From an uncultured Lachnospiraceae bacterium (GTDB taxonomy: Bacteria; Bacillota; Clostridia; Lachnospirales; Lachnospiraceae): DNA of 33,902 nt. This document shows, piece after piece, positions 24,274-30,962 of the stretch. The notes beneath the pieces are model-generated. The model did no database searches. It was not told where the DNA came from and saw only the letters and a list, made by a program, of their open reading frames with translations. Positions within the stretch are counted from its first letter, which is position 1. Each line of letters begins with the position of its first letter. The stretch spans positions 1-33,902 of the forward strand of contig CANRMC010000012.1 in NCBI GenBank assembly GCA_947631605.1, written 5' to 3'. The translations under genes and the position numbers were made by a program.

Positions 24274-24473
24274 TTATGCTTTCCGGTAACATGATCGCAT
24301 GTACGGTTTGAAATATGCTCGCCAAGCGCAGCCTCAATGTCAAAATTATCAGCCTGAGAAATGATATCGGCTATCGCATTCAGGATATAGCTGTCACGCT
24401 CAATCTCGGACGTGATCCACTCGATCGCCGTCAGGCTTTTGTCTTTTCGGTCAGATTTCCCTTTTTTTATCAC
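24258..24473 (-). CDS. Small hypothetical protein, start disrupted at an A7 tract
   Basis: The open frame encodes about 71 residues including SLTAIEWITSEIERDSYILN and DNFDIEAALGEHISN, a soluble, probably helical protein that I do not recognise. The first in-frame start is a GTG at 24473, which lies 17 bases from the only good ribosome site (AAGGAGGG, 24498-24490). A correctly spaced ATG at 24480 is in another frame and stops after MIRDKKREI. Dropping one A from the A7 run just downstream would join that ATG to the long frame. The gene is therefore frameshifted, uses programmed slippage, or carries a sequencing error. A terminator follows at 24241-24273. Confidence 0.45.
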   Translation of the reverse strand: MIKKGKSDRKDKSLTAIEWITSEIERDSYILNAIADIISQADNFDIEAALGEHISNRTCDHVTGKHNKRIM

Positions 24474-24574
24474 GGATCATACACACAGTCCCTCCTTTTG
24501 CAGATAGAGTTTTTCTATAATTAATTCGGTAATTATATTTTTTAAAATAATAGCAAATTAAGGAGGGATTGTCT

Positions 24575-24655
24575 ATGAAATGCTCGGTCAACTTAATATA
24601 TGTCTTTCTGCCGCGCAGAAAAAAACTGCCAATGCATTTACGCATCAGCAGTTAG
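24575..24655 (+). CDS. Possible 26-residue small protein
   Basis: An ATG at 24575 follows a strong AAGGAGG by eight bases and opens a 26-codon frame, MKCSVNLIYVFLPRRKK and so on to a TAG at 24653-24655. The peptide has a short hydrophobic stretch then a basic patch. It is antisense to the 3' region of the CPBP operon and overlaps that operon's terminator. No convincing plus-strand promoter was seen. It may be chance. Confidence 0.25.
   Translation: MKCSVNLIYVFLPRRKKLPMHLRISS
24619..24653 (-). terminator. Terminator of the GntR-ABC-CPBP operon
   Basis: On the minus strand AACTGCTGATGC and GCATTGGCAGTT form an interrupted stem with a six-base loop, followed by a run of T. It lies about 35 bp after the CPBP stop codon. 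Confidence 0.75.
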
Positions 24656-24686
24656 ATTGAGAAGTATTTTTATTATATCATTAGTT

Positions 24687-25586
24687 TTAGTCCAGTGGAT
24701 TAAGATCCGGCATTATGGCGCTTTTCTTGCGATAGCACCTCCTCCACACGATTAAAACCACGATATCCACGATCAAAAGACTGATCATGATACCAATCCA
24801 AGAGATCAGCCCGACTTTATCAGGATCCATAAATACACTTAATATGCTGGGACTTGCGTTACTTACCGCATGCATGATCACAGCCGGCCAGATGGAACCC
24901 GACATTTCGGTAACGAAAGTAAGCAGTATTCCCATGAGAGTACACAGGACACACATGCAGAGAATCCCCACATACGGAAAGCCCGGATAATCCGTTCCGA
25001 AATCATGACCGATGCAGGTAATCGGCGCATGCCAGAGTCCCCAGATGACGCCGCCAAGTATGAGAGCAGGCGTCTTTGGCATCAGCTTTTGTAACTTCGG
25101 CATCATATACCCGCGCCAGCCGCCTTCCTCTCCAAAAGCGGCAAAGGATCCGACGATTCCGGACACTATCGCACTTAACGGCAGGAGTATCAGAATCTTT
25201 TTATAGACCCCCATGTGCAGATAATACTCACTGTCATAGCAGTCAGGGTTAAGGATCAGAGTTATCGCATTTCCAAGCTCCATGTAAAACCACGGAAGCA
25301 GTATGGCAAGCAGAAAGAATATCCATTTACGATCCTTAAAAGAAATACCGAGCATCATGGAATCCTTACCTGCAGGCGCGAATCCTTCTTTTGTGATCCA
25401 CCGGGCCAGCACATGGGATATTACAGGAAACAGCATTCCCAGCGTCACAAAATTCCGCATTTCCGGCGACATATCATCCCAGTTTTGTCCCTTTGGTTTC
25501 ACAAGCCAAAACCATAAAAAGGTAAGACCGAAGGAAAATGCCAGATATATGAGGAGACGTTTTAATTCCAGCTTTTTTTCATTCAT
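24687..25586 (-). CDS. CPBP family intramembrane metalloprotease
   Basis: A 299-residue polytopic membrane protein. Active-site motifs are FGEEGGWRGYM (Glu153, Glu154, Arg158), IWGLWHAP (His186) and AVIMHAVSN (His239), with about seven or eight hydrophobic segments. The EEGGWRGYM form is typical of the CPBP proteins often found near peptide-export or bacteriocin-immunity genes. It is last in a five-gene operon and overlaps the preceding ABC permease gene by 8 bp, so it is translationally coupled to the transporter. It shares only the family motifs with the other CPBP protein at 14137. Substrate is unknown. Confidence 0.88.
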   Translation of the reverse strand: MNEKKLELKRLLIYLAFSFGLTFLWFWLVKPKGQNWDDMSPEMRNFVTLGMLFPVISHVLARWITKEGFAPAGKDSMMLGISFKDRKWIFFLLAILLPWFYMELGNAITLILNPDCYDSEYYLHMGVYKKILILLPLSAIVSGIVGSFAAFGEEGGWRGYMMPKLQKLMPKTPALILGGVIWGLWHAPITCIGHDFGTDYPGFPYVGILCMCVLCTLMGILLTFVTEMSGSIWPAVIMHAVSNASPSILSVFMDPDKVGLISWIGIMISLLIVDIVVLIVWRRCYRKKSAIMPDLNPLD

Positions 25587-26355
25587 CGTTTTCCTCCTTC
25601 CTCTCGTACAGACGAACCGATAGACAATAAGACAGACTATAGATTCCCAGGGCGATCAAGGGAGACAGCATATTTAGAAGAAACAGTTCAAATACATGCT
25701 TCATTCTCCAGGCGGTCCATATTTCGATGCCCCAGTTCCCAAGCGGAGTCAGATTACCAAATAACAGAAAGCCGATCACTATCATTGCAAGCAACATCCA
25801 AAAAGAAATCCTGACGATCATTGCCTTTTCTTTTCCCATTAATAGAAGCATCGGCAACTCCACTGCTTCTATGATCAGAATCAGGCATAGAAATGCACCG
25901 GATAATTCTGAAATTAAACTCGACACAGTGAAGATCTGTCCTACCTGCATAAATGCTATAGATACAACATGCCACATCATGTATAAGGAGAACACAACAT
26001 ACGTACAAATCCCAAGAAAGATATACTTGGAAGCCACATATGTTTTCTTACAGACCGGCAGGGCAGATAAATACCCCCGGATCCTGTTTTTATCATCAAA
26101 CTCCAATATTCTGCTCCCGAAGCTGTTGATCTGGCAAATCCCAAACAAAAGAATACCAACCTCACCGAAGCAAAAGAAAATATCGACCATATTTACGGGT
26201 TCTCCATTTTCACCAGTTGCCATAAAAACAGGATTTATCTCTGTACCGGGAAAAAGCATCCGCAAGAGGATGAATAATACCGTAGCGATCGTCAGGATAA
26301 GTACAAGCCGCTTTCCCTTGATCGCCGCAAAATCCTTATATAGCAATCCACACAT
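25579..26355 (-). CDS. ABC-2 type transporter permease subunit
   Basis: A 258-residue membrane protein beginning MCGLLYKDFAAIKGKRL, the short cytoplasmic start typical of ABC-2 permeases beside YtrA-type regulators. About six hydrophobic segments follow, with a cytoplasmic loop RILEFDDKNRIRGYLSALPVCKKTYVASKY between the second and third, the usual coupling-helix region. Its ATG shares one base with the TGA of the preceding permease gene, and its end overlaps the CPBP gene. It likely pairs with the second permease to make a heterodimeric channel driven by the ATPase at 27160. Confidence 0.82.
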   Translation of the reverse strand: MCGLLYKDFAAIKGKRLVLILTIATVLFILLRMLFPGTEINPVFMATGENGEPVNMVDIFFCFGEVGILLFGICQINSFGSRILEFDDKNRIRGYLSALPVCKKTYVASKYIFLGICTYVVFSLYMMWHVVSIAFMQVGQIFTVSSLISELSGAFLCLILIIEAVELPMLLLMGKEKAMIVRISFWMLLAMIVIGFLLFGNLTPLGNWGIEIWTAWRMKHVFELFLLNMLSPLIALGIYSLSYCLSVRLYERKEENDE

Positions 26356-27155
26356 CAGATAACACCCCGCTTTCTTTTTTCGATCATCAGCGACGCTCCA
26401 TAGGACAGTATGCTGACAATTACCGCTATGATAAGCAGTATCCAGGCTTTTTCCTCTAAAAAGTCAAAGATACCCCACACAGATGAACTCCCGTCCGTCC
26501 GCTTCTCTGCCGGCAGGGCTTGGGCTTCTGCTATAACCAGAAGAATTGACTTCACTTTCCCCAAATTCAGGAGTATTGCAAAGACGATCACTGTCAGGAT
26601 TGAAAGCATCACTGCATACTGTTCCTTTCCGTACCCCAGAAGAAAACAGAAAAAGATAGCAAACGCACTGAAAATGCTCATGGCGGAAGCAGCAGAAATG
26701 ATGAGCCCAAAAAGCTGTGCAAAAGTCATCAGATCCGTAAGTGCGGACAAAATAACCGCAAGGCAAAGATCGATCAACACACCCATGGCAAACAGGGCAT
26801 AAACCGAAAGAAATCTCGCCAGAACACGTCTTTCTATAGATACAGGCAGCATCCCGGAAACCTTGTGAAAGCCGGCTTTTCCATCCTGCATAAATACATT
26901 TGTGATATCTTCGACCGCAGCGATCGGGAGCAGCAGAAACAGGGCAAGCACGCTGCTTCCGAGTTTCTTTACGTCAATCTCCGTCAGATTGTTTTCCGGT
27001 TCCGAAAGCATCTGTACTCCTATCTTTGCCAGATTACCGTATTTTGCGCTGAGCACATACATGATGGAGACGATCACCACCCCTATTAGAACAAAGCAAA
27101 ATAACATCAACTGCTTTTTCAAACACAGGATGTCCTTATAGATCAAACCCTTCAT
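26355..27155 (-). CDS. ABC-2 type transporter permease subunit
   Basis: Starts at MKGLIYKDILCLKKQL (27155), with AGAGGTGAT upstream and four bases after the ATPase stop; a GTG six codons earlier is unlikely. The 266-residue protein has a short basic N-terminus, about six hydrophobic segments, and the loop DGKAGFHKVSGMLPVSIERRVLARF, equivalent to the coupling region of its partner. The shared LxYKD start and LPV-containing loop suggest that the two permeases arose by duplication. The substrate cannot be predicted. Confidence 0.82.
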   Translation of the reverse strand: MKGLIYKDILCLKKQLMLFCFVLIGVVIVSIMYVLSAKYGNLAKIGVQMLSEPENNLTEIDVKKLGSSVLALFLLLPIAAVEDITNVFMQDGKAGFHKVSGMLPVSIERRVLARFLSVYALFAMGVLIDLCLAVILSALTDLMTFAQLFGLIISAASAMSIFSAFAIFFCFLLGYGKEQYAVMLSILTVIVFAILLNLGKVKSILLVIAEAQALPAEKRTDGSSSVWGIFDFLEEKAWILLIIAVIVSILSYGASLMIEKRKRGVI

Positions 27156-27159
27156 CGGA

Positions 27160-28026
27160 TCACCTCTTCCCACTCACATAATGGAGCATGATCTGCTCCA
27201 GGGATGCCGGTTCAATAACAAAATCCGGATAAAGCTTTGCTGCAGCATATCTGTCATTTACAAGGATTTCCGCTCCAAGAGAACTGATTTCCTTATGAAT
27301 GATCAGGGAGCTGCTTACCTTATCCACATCCTCTTTTCTGCATTTCAAAAGCCCGTGCTTTTCAAGGATCTCATCTTTATTGCCGGATAGCACGATCCTG
27401 CCGCCATCAATAAAAACAACCTCATCCGCCAGTTTTTCCAGATCTCCCGTAATATGGGAAGACAGAAGGATCGTGTGGTCTTCCTCCAAAACAAATTCCC
27501 GGAAAATATCCAGTACTTCATTTCTTACGATCGGATCCAGACCACTGGTAGGCTCATCCATGATGAGCAGTTTCGCATGATGGGAAAGCGCAACGGCTAT
27601 CTGCAGCTTCATCTGCATGCCTCTGGAAAATGCCCCGCATCGTTTCTTTAACGGAAGCCCGAATTTTTTCAGATAGGTAAAGAAAACCTCCGTATCCCAG
27701 TTTTTATAAATGTTTTTCATCATGATATTAATGTCCTTGCCGGTCATAAATTCATGAAAACCCATTTCTGCAAACACAACGCCGATGTCCTCACGAAGAT
27801 GCGCGCTGTCCTGATCGATATTCTCTCCAAAAACACGGATTTCCCCCGCATCCCTCTTTATGATATCCAGGATCAGATTGATCGTGGTCGTCTTACCCGC
27901 TCCGTTTTGTCCGATGAATCCGCATACGGAGCCCTCCGGTATGCGAAAGGATACATTGTCCAGCTTAAAATCCCCGTAATCTTTGGTGACATCTTTAAGT
28001 TCTATTACATTTTTTATTTCTTCCAT
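27160..28026 (-). CDS. ABC transporter ATP-binding protein
   Basis: A 288-residue ATPase. Walker A is GQNGAGKTT (39-47), the signature is the degenerate FSRGMQMKL (133-141) typical of YtrB/BcrA-like exporters, Walker B is LLIMDEPTSGLD (153-164), and the H-loop is LSSH (His191). A C-terminal extension of about 70 residues (KCRKEDVDKV to VSGKR) follows, as in DrrA/BcrA-type subunits. It energises the two ABC-2 permeases downstream. It comes after the GntR regulator gene with a gap of 37 bp. Confidence 0.92.
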   Translation of the reverse strand: MEEIKNVIELKDVTKDYGDFKLDNVSFRIPEGSVCGFIGQNGAGKTTTINLILDIIKRDAGEIRVFGENIDQDSAHLREDIGVVFAEMGFHEFMTGKDINIMMKNIYKNWDTEVFFTYLKKFGLPLKKRCGAFSRGMQMKLQIAVALSHHAKLLIMDEPTSGLDPIVRNEVLDIFREFVLEEDHTILLSSHITGDLEKLADEVVFIDGGRIVLSGNKDEILEKHGLLKCRKEDVDKVSSSLIIHKEISSLGAEILVNDRYAAAKLYPDFVIEPASLEQIMLHYVSGKR

Positions 28027-28063
28027 CCTGTCACTCCTTTAAACATTGCATCATAGACGCTAT

Positions 28064-28444
28064 TTATTTACTCTTTTCCCCGTAAATAATGGTCAGCATC
28101 TCCTGCATTTCTTCCAGTGTCACCTTCCCAAGCACAGCCTTATCGACTGCCTTTTCCAGGCACTCTTCGACTGCAAAAAGCATTTTTTCCTTCATAATTT
28201 CGTTATTTACGCCCTTCACAAAGCTTCCTTTTCCGATCACGGATTCTATATATCCGTCACGTTCCAGATCTTCGTATGCTCTCTTGGTTGTGATCACACT
28301 AATCTTCAGATCCTTTGCGAGTGCACGCATGGATGGCAGATCGTCACCTGCCTTCAGTTCACCCGTCATGATCTGACTCTTGATCTGTTCCTCGATCTGC
28401 TCATAAATAGGCACGCCTGAGGAATTGCTGATAATAATGTCCAT
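28064..28444 (-). CDS. GntR family regulator, YtrA subfamily
   Basis: A 126-residue protein with an N-terminal winged helix domain: GVPIYEQIEEQIKSQIMTGELK, LPSMRALAKDLKISVITTKRAYEDLERDGYI, and the wing VIGKGSFV. A short helical C-terminal dimerisation tail follows, without an effector domain, the mark of the YtrA subfamily. These repress ABC transporter operons they lead and are relieved by cell-wall antibiotics in B. subtilis. AAGGAGACC precedes the ATG. An 11-bp perfect palindrome over its promoter is the likely operator. Confidence 0.9.
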   Translation of the reverse strand: MDIIISNSSGVPIYEQIEEQIKSQIMTGELKAGDDLPSMRALAKDLKISVITTKRAYEDLERDGYIESVIGKGSFVKGVNNEIMKEKMLFAVEECLEKAVDKAVLGKVTLEEMQEMLTIIYGEKSK

Positions 28445-28460
28445 ATGGTCTCCTTATCCT

Positions 28461-28496
28461 GAACCAGAAATGCATTGCCGGCAGCAATTCTGGTTC
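28461..28496 (-). repeat. Stable hairpin in the 5' leader of the GntR operon
   Basis: GAACCAGAA (28461-28469) pairs with TTCTGGTTC (28488-28496), with an inner ATTGC/GCAAT stem. No T-run follows on the minus strand, so it is not a terminator. It ends about 10 bases before the ribosome site. Confidence 0.6.
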
Positions 28497-28508
28497 TGCA
28501 AACTAATT

Positions 28509-28533
28509 AGTGTATATATCCAATATATACACT
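28509..28533. promoter_or_regulatory. Predicted GntR/YtrA operator: 11-bp perfect palindrome
   Basis: AGTGTATATAT (28509-28519) and ATATATACACT (28523-28533) are exact inverted repeats with a 3-bp spacer. The site covers the -10 box of the operon promoter, where binding would block RNA polymerase. The match to the GntR gene is inferred from position. Confidence 0.75.
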
Positions 28534-28550
28534 TTGAGTTGTGTTGTCAA
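28522..28550 (-). promoter_or_regulatory. Promoter of the GntR-ABC-CPBP operon
   Basis: On the minus strand a perfect TTGACA (28550-28545), a 17-bp spacer and TATATT (28527-28522). The -10 lies inside the palindrome at 28509-28533. Confidence 0.85.
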
Positions 28551-28645
28551 TACTGAATTATAAAAAAACTACAGGAATTATAGGACCTGTTGACAGACAA
28601 GGACAAAATGTTTCTTTTACGATTGAAGAAAAACTTAATTAACAG

Positions 28646-28673
28646 TTGAAAATGCAATCAGGCATGTTATGAT
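28646..28673 (+). promoter_or_regulatory. Promoter of the RhuM-family gene
   Basis: TTGAAA (28646-28651), a 16-bp spacer and TATGAT (28668-28673) lie 42 bp upstream of the start, with GGAGG before the ATG. Confidence 0.6.
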
Positions 28674-28714
28674 GGTAATAGTTTTTAACAACTCAAAACC
28701 GGAGGTCTGATTTT

Positions 28715-29722
28715 ATGAATAATTCAAGCATTATTATGTACACAACAGAAGATGGTTTAACCAAAATAGAAACAACTTTTGATGAAGATACTGTTTGGCT
28801 TTCATTAGACCAGATGGCTGAACTATTCCAGAGGGACAAATCAACAGTCTCCAGACACATAAAAAATATATTTACAGAGGGAGAATTAGAACCCTCGGCA
28901 ACTGTTGCAAAATTTGCAACAGTTCAAACCGAAGGAACGCGTACTGTGGAAAGAAACATTGATTACTATAACCTTGATGTCATTATTTCTGTCGGATACC
29001 GCGTAAAATCTCTCCGTGGTACACAGTTCCGAATATGGGCTATAGGAATTTTGAAAGAATACATGAAAAAGGGATTTGCCTTAGATGATGACAGGCTCAA
29101 AAGATTGGGCGGCGGCAATTACTTTGATGAATTGCTTGCCCGTATCAGAGACATCCGCTCCTCTGAGAAAGTATTTTGGCGAAAAGTACTTGAAATCTAT
29201 GCAACCAGCATTGACTATGATCCACATGCCGAAAGTTCAATACTATTCTTTAAGCAGATACAGAATAAAATGCACTGGGCTGCCCATAAACACACTGCTG
29301 CTGAAGTCATCTTTGAACGAGCAGACGCGGAAAAAGAAAATATGGGACTTACATCATGGGCACATGATGCAATCCATCGCTCCGATGTTGAAATTGCCAA
29401 AAATTATCTTACAGAGCTGGAACTTGATGCTCTCAATAAGATTGTTACCGCTTATCTTGATATTGCCGAAGTACATGCTCTCAACAAAGATCCTATGTAT
29501 ATGAAAGACTGGCTGGAAACCATTGATGATTATCTAAAAATGACCCGCCGTGATATTCTTACCAGCAGTGGACACATCAGCCATAAGCAGGCTATCGAAA
29601 AAGCTCATGCGGAATATGATAAATATAAGCATCGTCTAGAGGATACACTCTCTCCTGTTGAAAAAGATTTTATTGAAAGTATCAGTATGCTGGAACATAT
29701 TACCGACAGTTCAAAAAAATAA
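28715..29722 (+). CDS. RhuM family protein (virulence/defence-associated)
   Basis: A 335-residue protein of the RhuM family. It opens with a winged-helix-like part, WLSLDQMAELFQRDKSTVSRHIKNIFTEGEL (about 29-59), followed by RNIDYYNLDVIISVGYRVKSLRGTQFRIWA, the family core also seen in phage Bro/KilA-type and Fic-associated proteins. The C-terminal half is helical and contains FFKQIQNKMHWAAHKHTAAEVIFERADA and KNYLTELELDALNKIVTAYLDIAE. RhuM was named in a Salmonella pathogenicity island and is common in mobile and defence islands; its molecular activity is not established. Here it stands alone on the plus strand at the edge of a decayed region. Confidence 0.85.
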   Translation: MNNSSIIMYTTEDGLTKIETTFDEDTVWLSLDQMAELFQRDKSTVSRHIKNIFTEGELEPSATVAKFATVQTEGTRTVERNIDYYNLDVIISVGYRVKSLRGTQFRIWAIGILKEYMKKGFALDDDRLKRLGGGNYFDELLARIRDIRSSEKVFWRKVLEIYATSIDYDPHAESSILFFKQIQNKMHWAAHKHTAAEVIFERADAEKENMGLTSWAHDAIHRSDVEIAKNYLTELELDALNKIVTAYLDIAEVHALNKDPMYMKDWLETIDDYLKMTRRDILTSSGHISHKQAIEKAHAEYDKYKHRLEDTLSPVEKDFIESISMLEHITDSSKK

Positions 29723-29728
29723 CTTTTT

Positions 29729-29967
29729 TTAAGTCCTATATTCTTTTCCTTTGATATCAAACCGCTTAATCTCATGGAAGAATCAGCTTTCAAGCAGTGC
29801 GTCGACATACGCCTGAACCGTATGTGCGCTCGGTGCGTTTTTCCGTTTACCATCATCAAGGAGACCTTCATTCATTAAGGTGTTGTCTATGGATGCAATA
29901 GAAACAGGAAAGAAAGCGGAAGCATTTTGATTTCCACGCATCTACCGGAAAGATAGGTGGAATAGTA
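29729..29967 (-). pseudogene. Remnant of an AAA/DUF4143-family ATPase gene
   Basis: Minus-strand translation gives two pieces in different frames. YSTYLSGRCVEIKMLPLSF comes from 29967 down to about 29910. Then IDNTLMNEGLLDDGKRKNA and SAHTVQAYVDALLES lead to an in-frame TGA and FFHEIKRFDIKGKEY, ending near 29729. Both pieces match, from memory, consecutive but normally distant conserved segments of AAA_14/DUF4143 ATPases (GRYVEIKMLPLSFKEY and the C-terminal DUF4143 start). The gene has thus lost its Walker-containing N-terminus, an internal part and its C-terminus, and has a frameshift and a nonsense codon. Not functional. Confidence 0.75.
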
Positions 29968-30258
29968 TTTGCACTTTGGTGCATAAATTCTGTTTTTTTG
30001 ACAAATTATGCAATGATTGTGTGATAACCTATTTCCATGCATAACCAAAAGCGGATTGCAAAATTACATAATGCAATCCGCCACCATCCTAGGCAAAAAT
30101 ATATTAAATTCACCTAGGTTACTATTATATGCAAAAAAGACATTTCTAAGCAAAAAAAAAGAAAAGCTATGCAATTCTTTTTTTCTAAAGTAAGACGAAT
30201 AGCTATGCATTTCCTCCTACAGGTTCGTATTATATCATTATCCAGACTCTTGTCAAGA
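29968..30258. other. AT-rich non-coding stretch with palindromes and TATGCA motifs
   Basis: No gene is visible. It holds a perfect 10-bp hairpin (30051-30081), two CCTAGG palindromes flanking an AT-rich spacer (around 30088-30119), and two close direct repeats AGCTATGCA (30165 and 30201) among other ATGCA words. The stretch looks like decayed intergenic or mobile DNA. Confidence 0.4.
30051..30081 (-). terminator. Perfect 10-bp hairpin, probable terminator
   Basis: GCGGATTGCA (30051-30060) and TGCAATCCGC (30072-30081) with an 11-nt loop. On the minus strand it is followed by TTTT, and it lies downstream of the DUF3800 remnant, whose original transcript it may have ended. Confidence 0.5.
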
Positions 30259-30540
30259 CTATTCTATAATTTTAAATCCAAATCTATCTTTCATTCCAAT
30301 TTTGCCATCATACAACTTAGAGTTTATTCCGTCAAGTATCGAATATGGTTTCTGTTTTTTTGAAAGAGCTTGCCTTGCTAAAGAGTTTGGTATGAAATCA
30401 GCCAACTGCAAACCAATAATATTATCTGATTTAATTGCAAAATTAATTGTAGATAAACGCTCTTGCAATGCCTCTTTTTTTATAAATAGTGTTCTTTCAT
30501 CTTACCCCTCCTTATAAACCGATATCTGAACATTCTTAAT
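30259..30540 (-). pseudogene. C-terminal remnant of a DUF3800 gene
   Basis: The minus-strand frame ends in NIIGLQLADFIPNSLARQ, then KPYSILDGINSKLYDGKIGM and KDRFGFKIIE. This is the characteristic C-terminus of DUF3800 proteins (predicted RNase H-like nucleases frequent in phage and defence loci). Upstream, the same frame reads DERTLFIKKEALQERLSTIN but is closed by a TAA at 30504-30502, with IKNVQISVYKEG before that stop. The catalytic N-terminal half is absent. An internal TTG start could make about 70 residues, but no ribosome site is present, so I call it a fragment. Confidence 0.7.
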
Positions 30541-30556
30541 TGAATGGCAACATATG

Positions 30557-30769
30557 TCATCGACGGGTTTCATCCTTCTTACTGCTTTTTAGCAATTTCT
30601 CATATCTTATCTGATACTCTATCAACCGTGGAATATATTCCGGCGGAGTTCGTCTGCCCGCCTCCCAGTCCTCCAGAGTACGGACAGGTATCCCCGTATG
30701 AGCCGAAAATTCTTTCCTATTCTCACCTGTTTCCTCACGAAGTTCTGTTATCTTTTTCGCTATATCCAT
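30557..30769 (-). CDS. Small Xre-family helix-turn-helix protein
   Basis: A 70-residue protein consisting of little more than one helix-turn-helix: ITELREETGENRKEFSAHTG and IPVRTLEDWEAGRRTPPEYI. The TLEDWEAGxRxPPEYIxRLI form is common in small clostridial Xre regulators that sit beside toxin-like or phage-related genes. GGAGGAGGGCGG precedes the ATG. It lies 16 bp upstream of the DUF3800 remnant on the same strand, so it may have regulated that lost partner. It has its own good promoter at 30802-30830. Confidence 0.82.
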   Translation of the reverse strand: MDIAKKITELREETGENRKEFSAHTGIPVRTLEDWEAGRRTPPEYIPRLIEYQIRYEKLLKSSKKDETRR

Positions 30770-30801
30770 ATCCGCCCTCCTCCACGCATTGCGATATATG
30801 T

Positions 30802-30830
30802 ATCATATCACATACGCTCCTGTTTCGCAA
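30802..30830 (-). promoter_or_regulatory. Promoter and possible operator of the Xre gene
   Basis: On the minus strand TTGCGA (30830-30825), a 17-bp spacer and TATGAT (30807-30802). The -10 lies within the imperfect palindrome TATGT-GATATGAT-ACATA, a likely autoregulatory site. Confidence 0.6.
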
Positions 30831-30869
30831 CCTATGCCCCGCATTTCTTTCTGCTCTATTTCTATAAAA

Positions 30870-30906
30870 ACAACGAACCCCGGTGAAAATTCGCTTTTCA
30901 CCGAGG
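30870..30906 (-). terminator. Intrinsic terminator after the nucleotidyltransferase gene
   Basis: On the minus strand CCTCGGTGAAAA and TTTTCACCGGGG form a strong stem with a 4-5 nt loop, followed by TTCGTTGTTTTTAT. Confidence 0.75.
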
Positions 30907-30962
30907 TAACCCTTTTGAAATATCTTCACATCCCATTTGCAACTCATTCCCATTCATAACGC

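Noticed and set aside
24451-24645. Minus-strand frame of 64 codons ending in MIRDKKREI
   Set aside because: Only its final short ATG segment has a ribosome site. The rest is AT-rich upstream DNA with no coding character.
30302-30517. Plus-strand frame over the DUF3800 remnant
   Set aside because: It is the antisense of a region whose minus-strand translation has clear family motifs.
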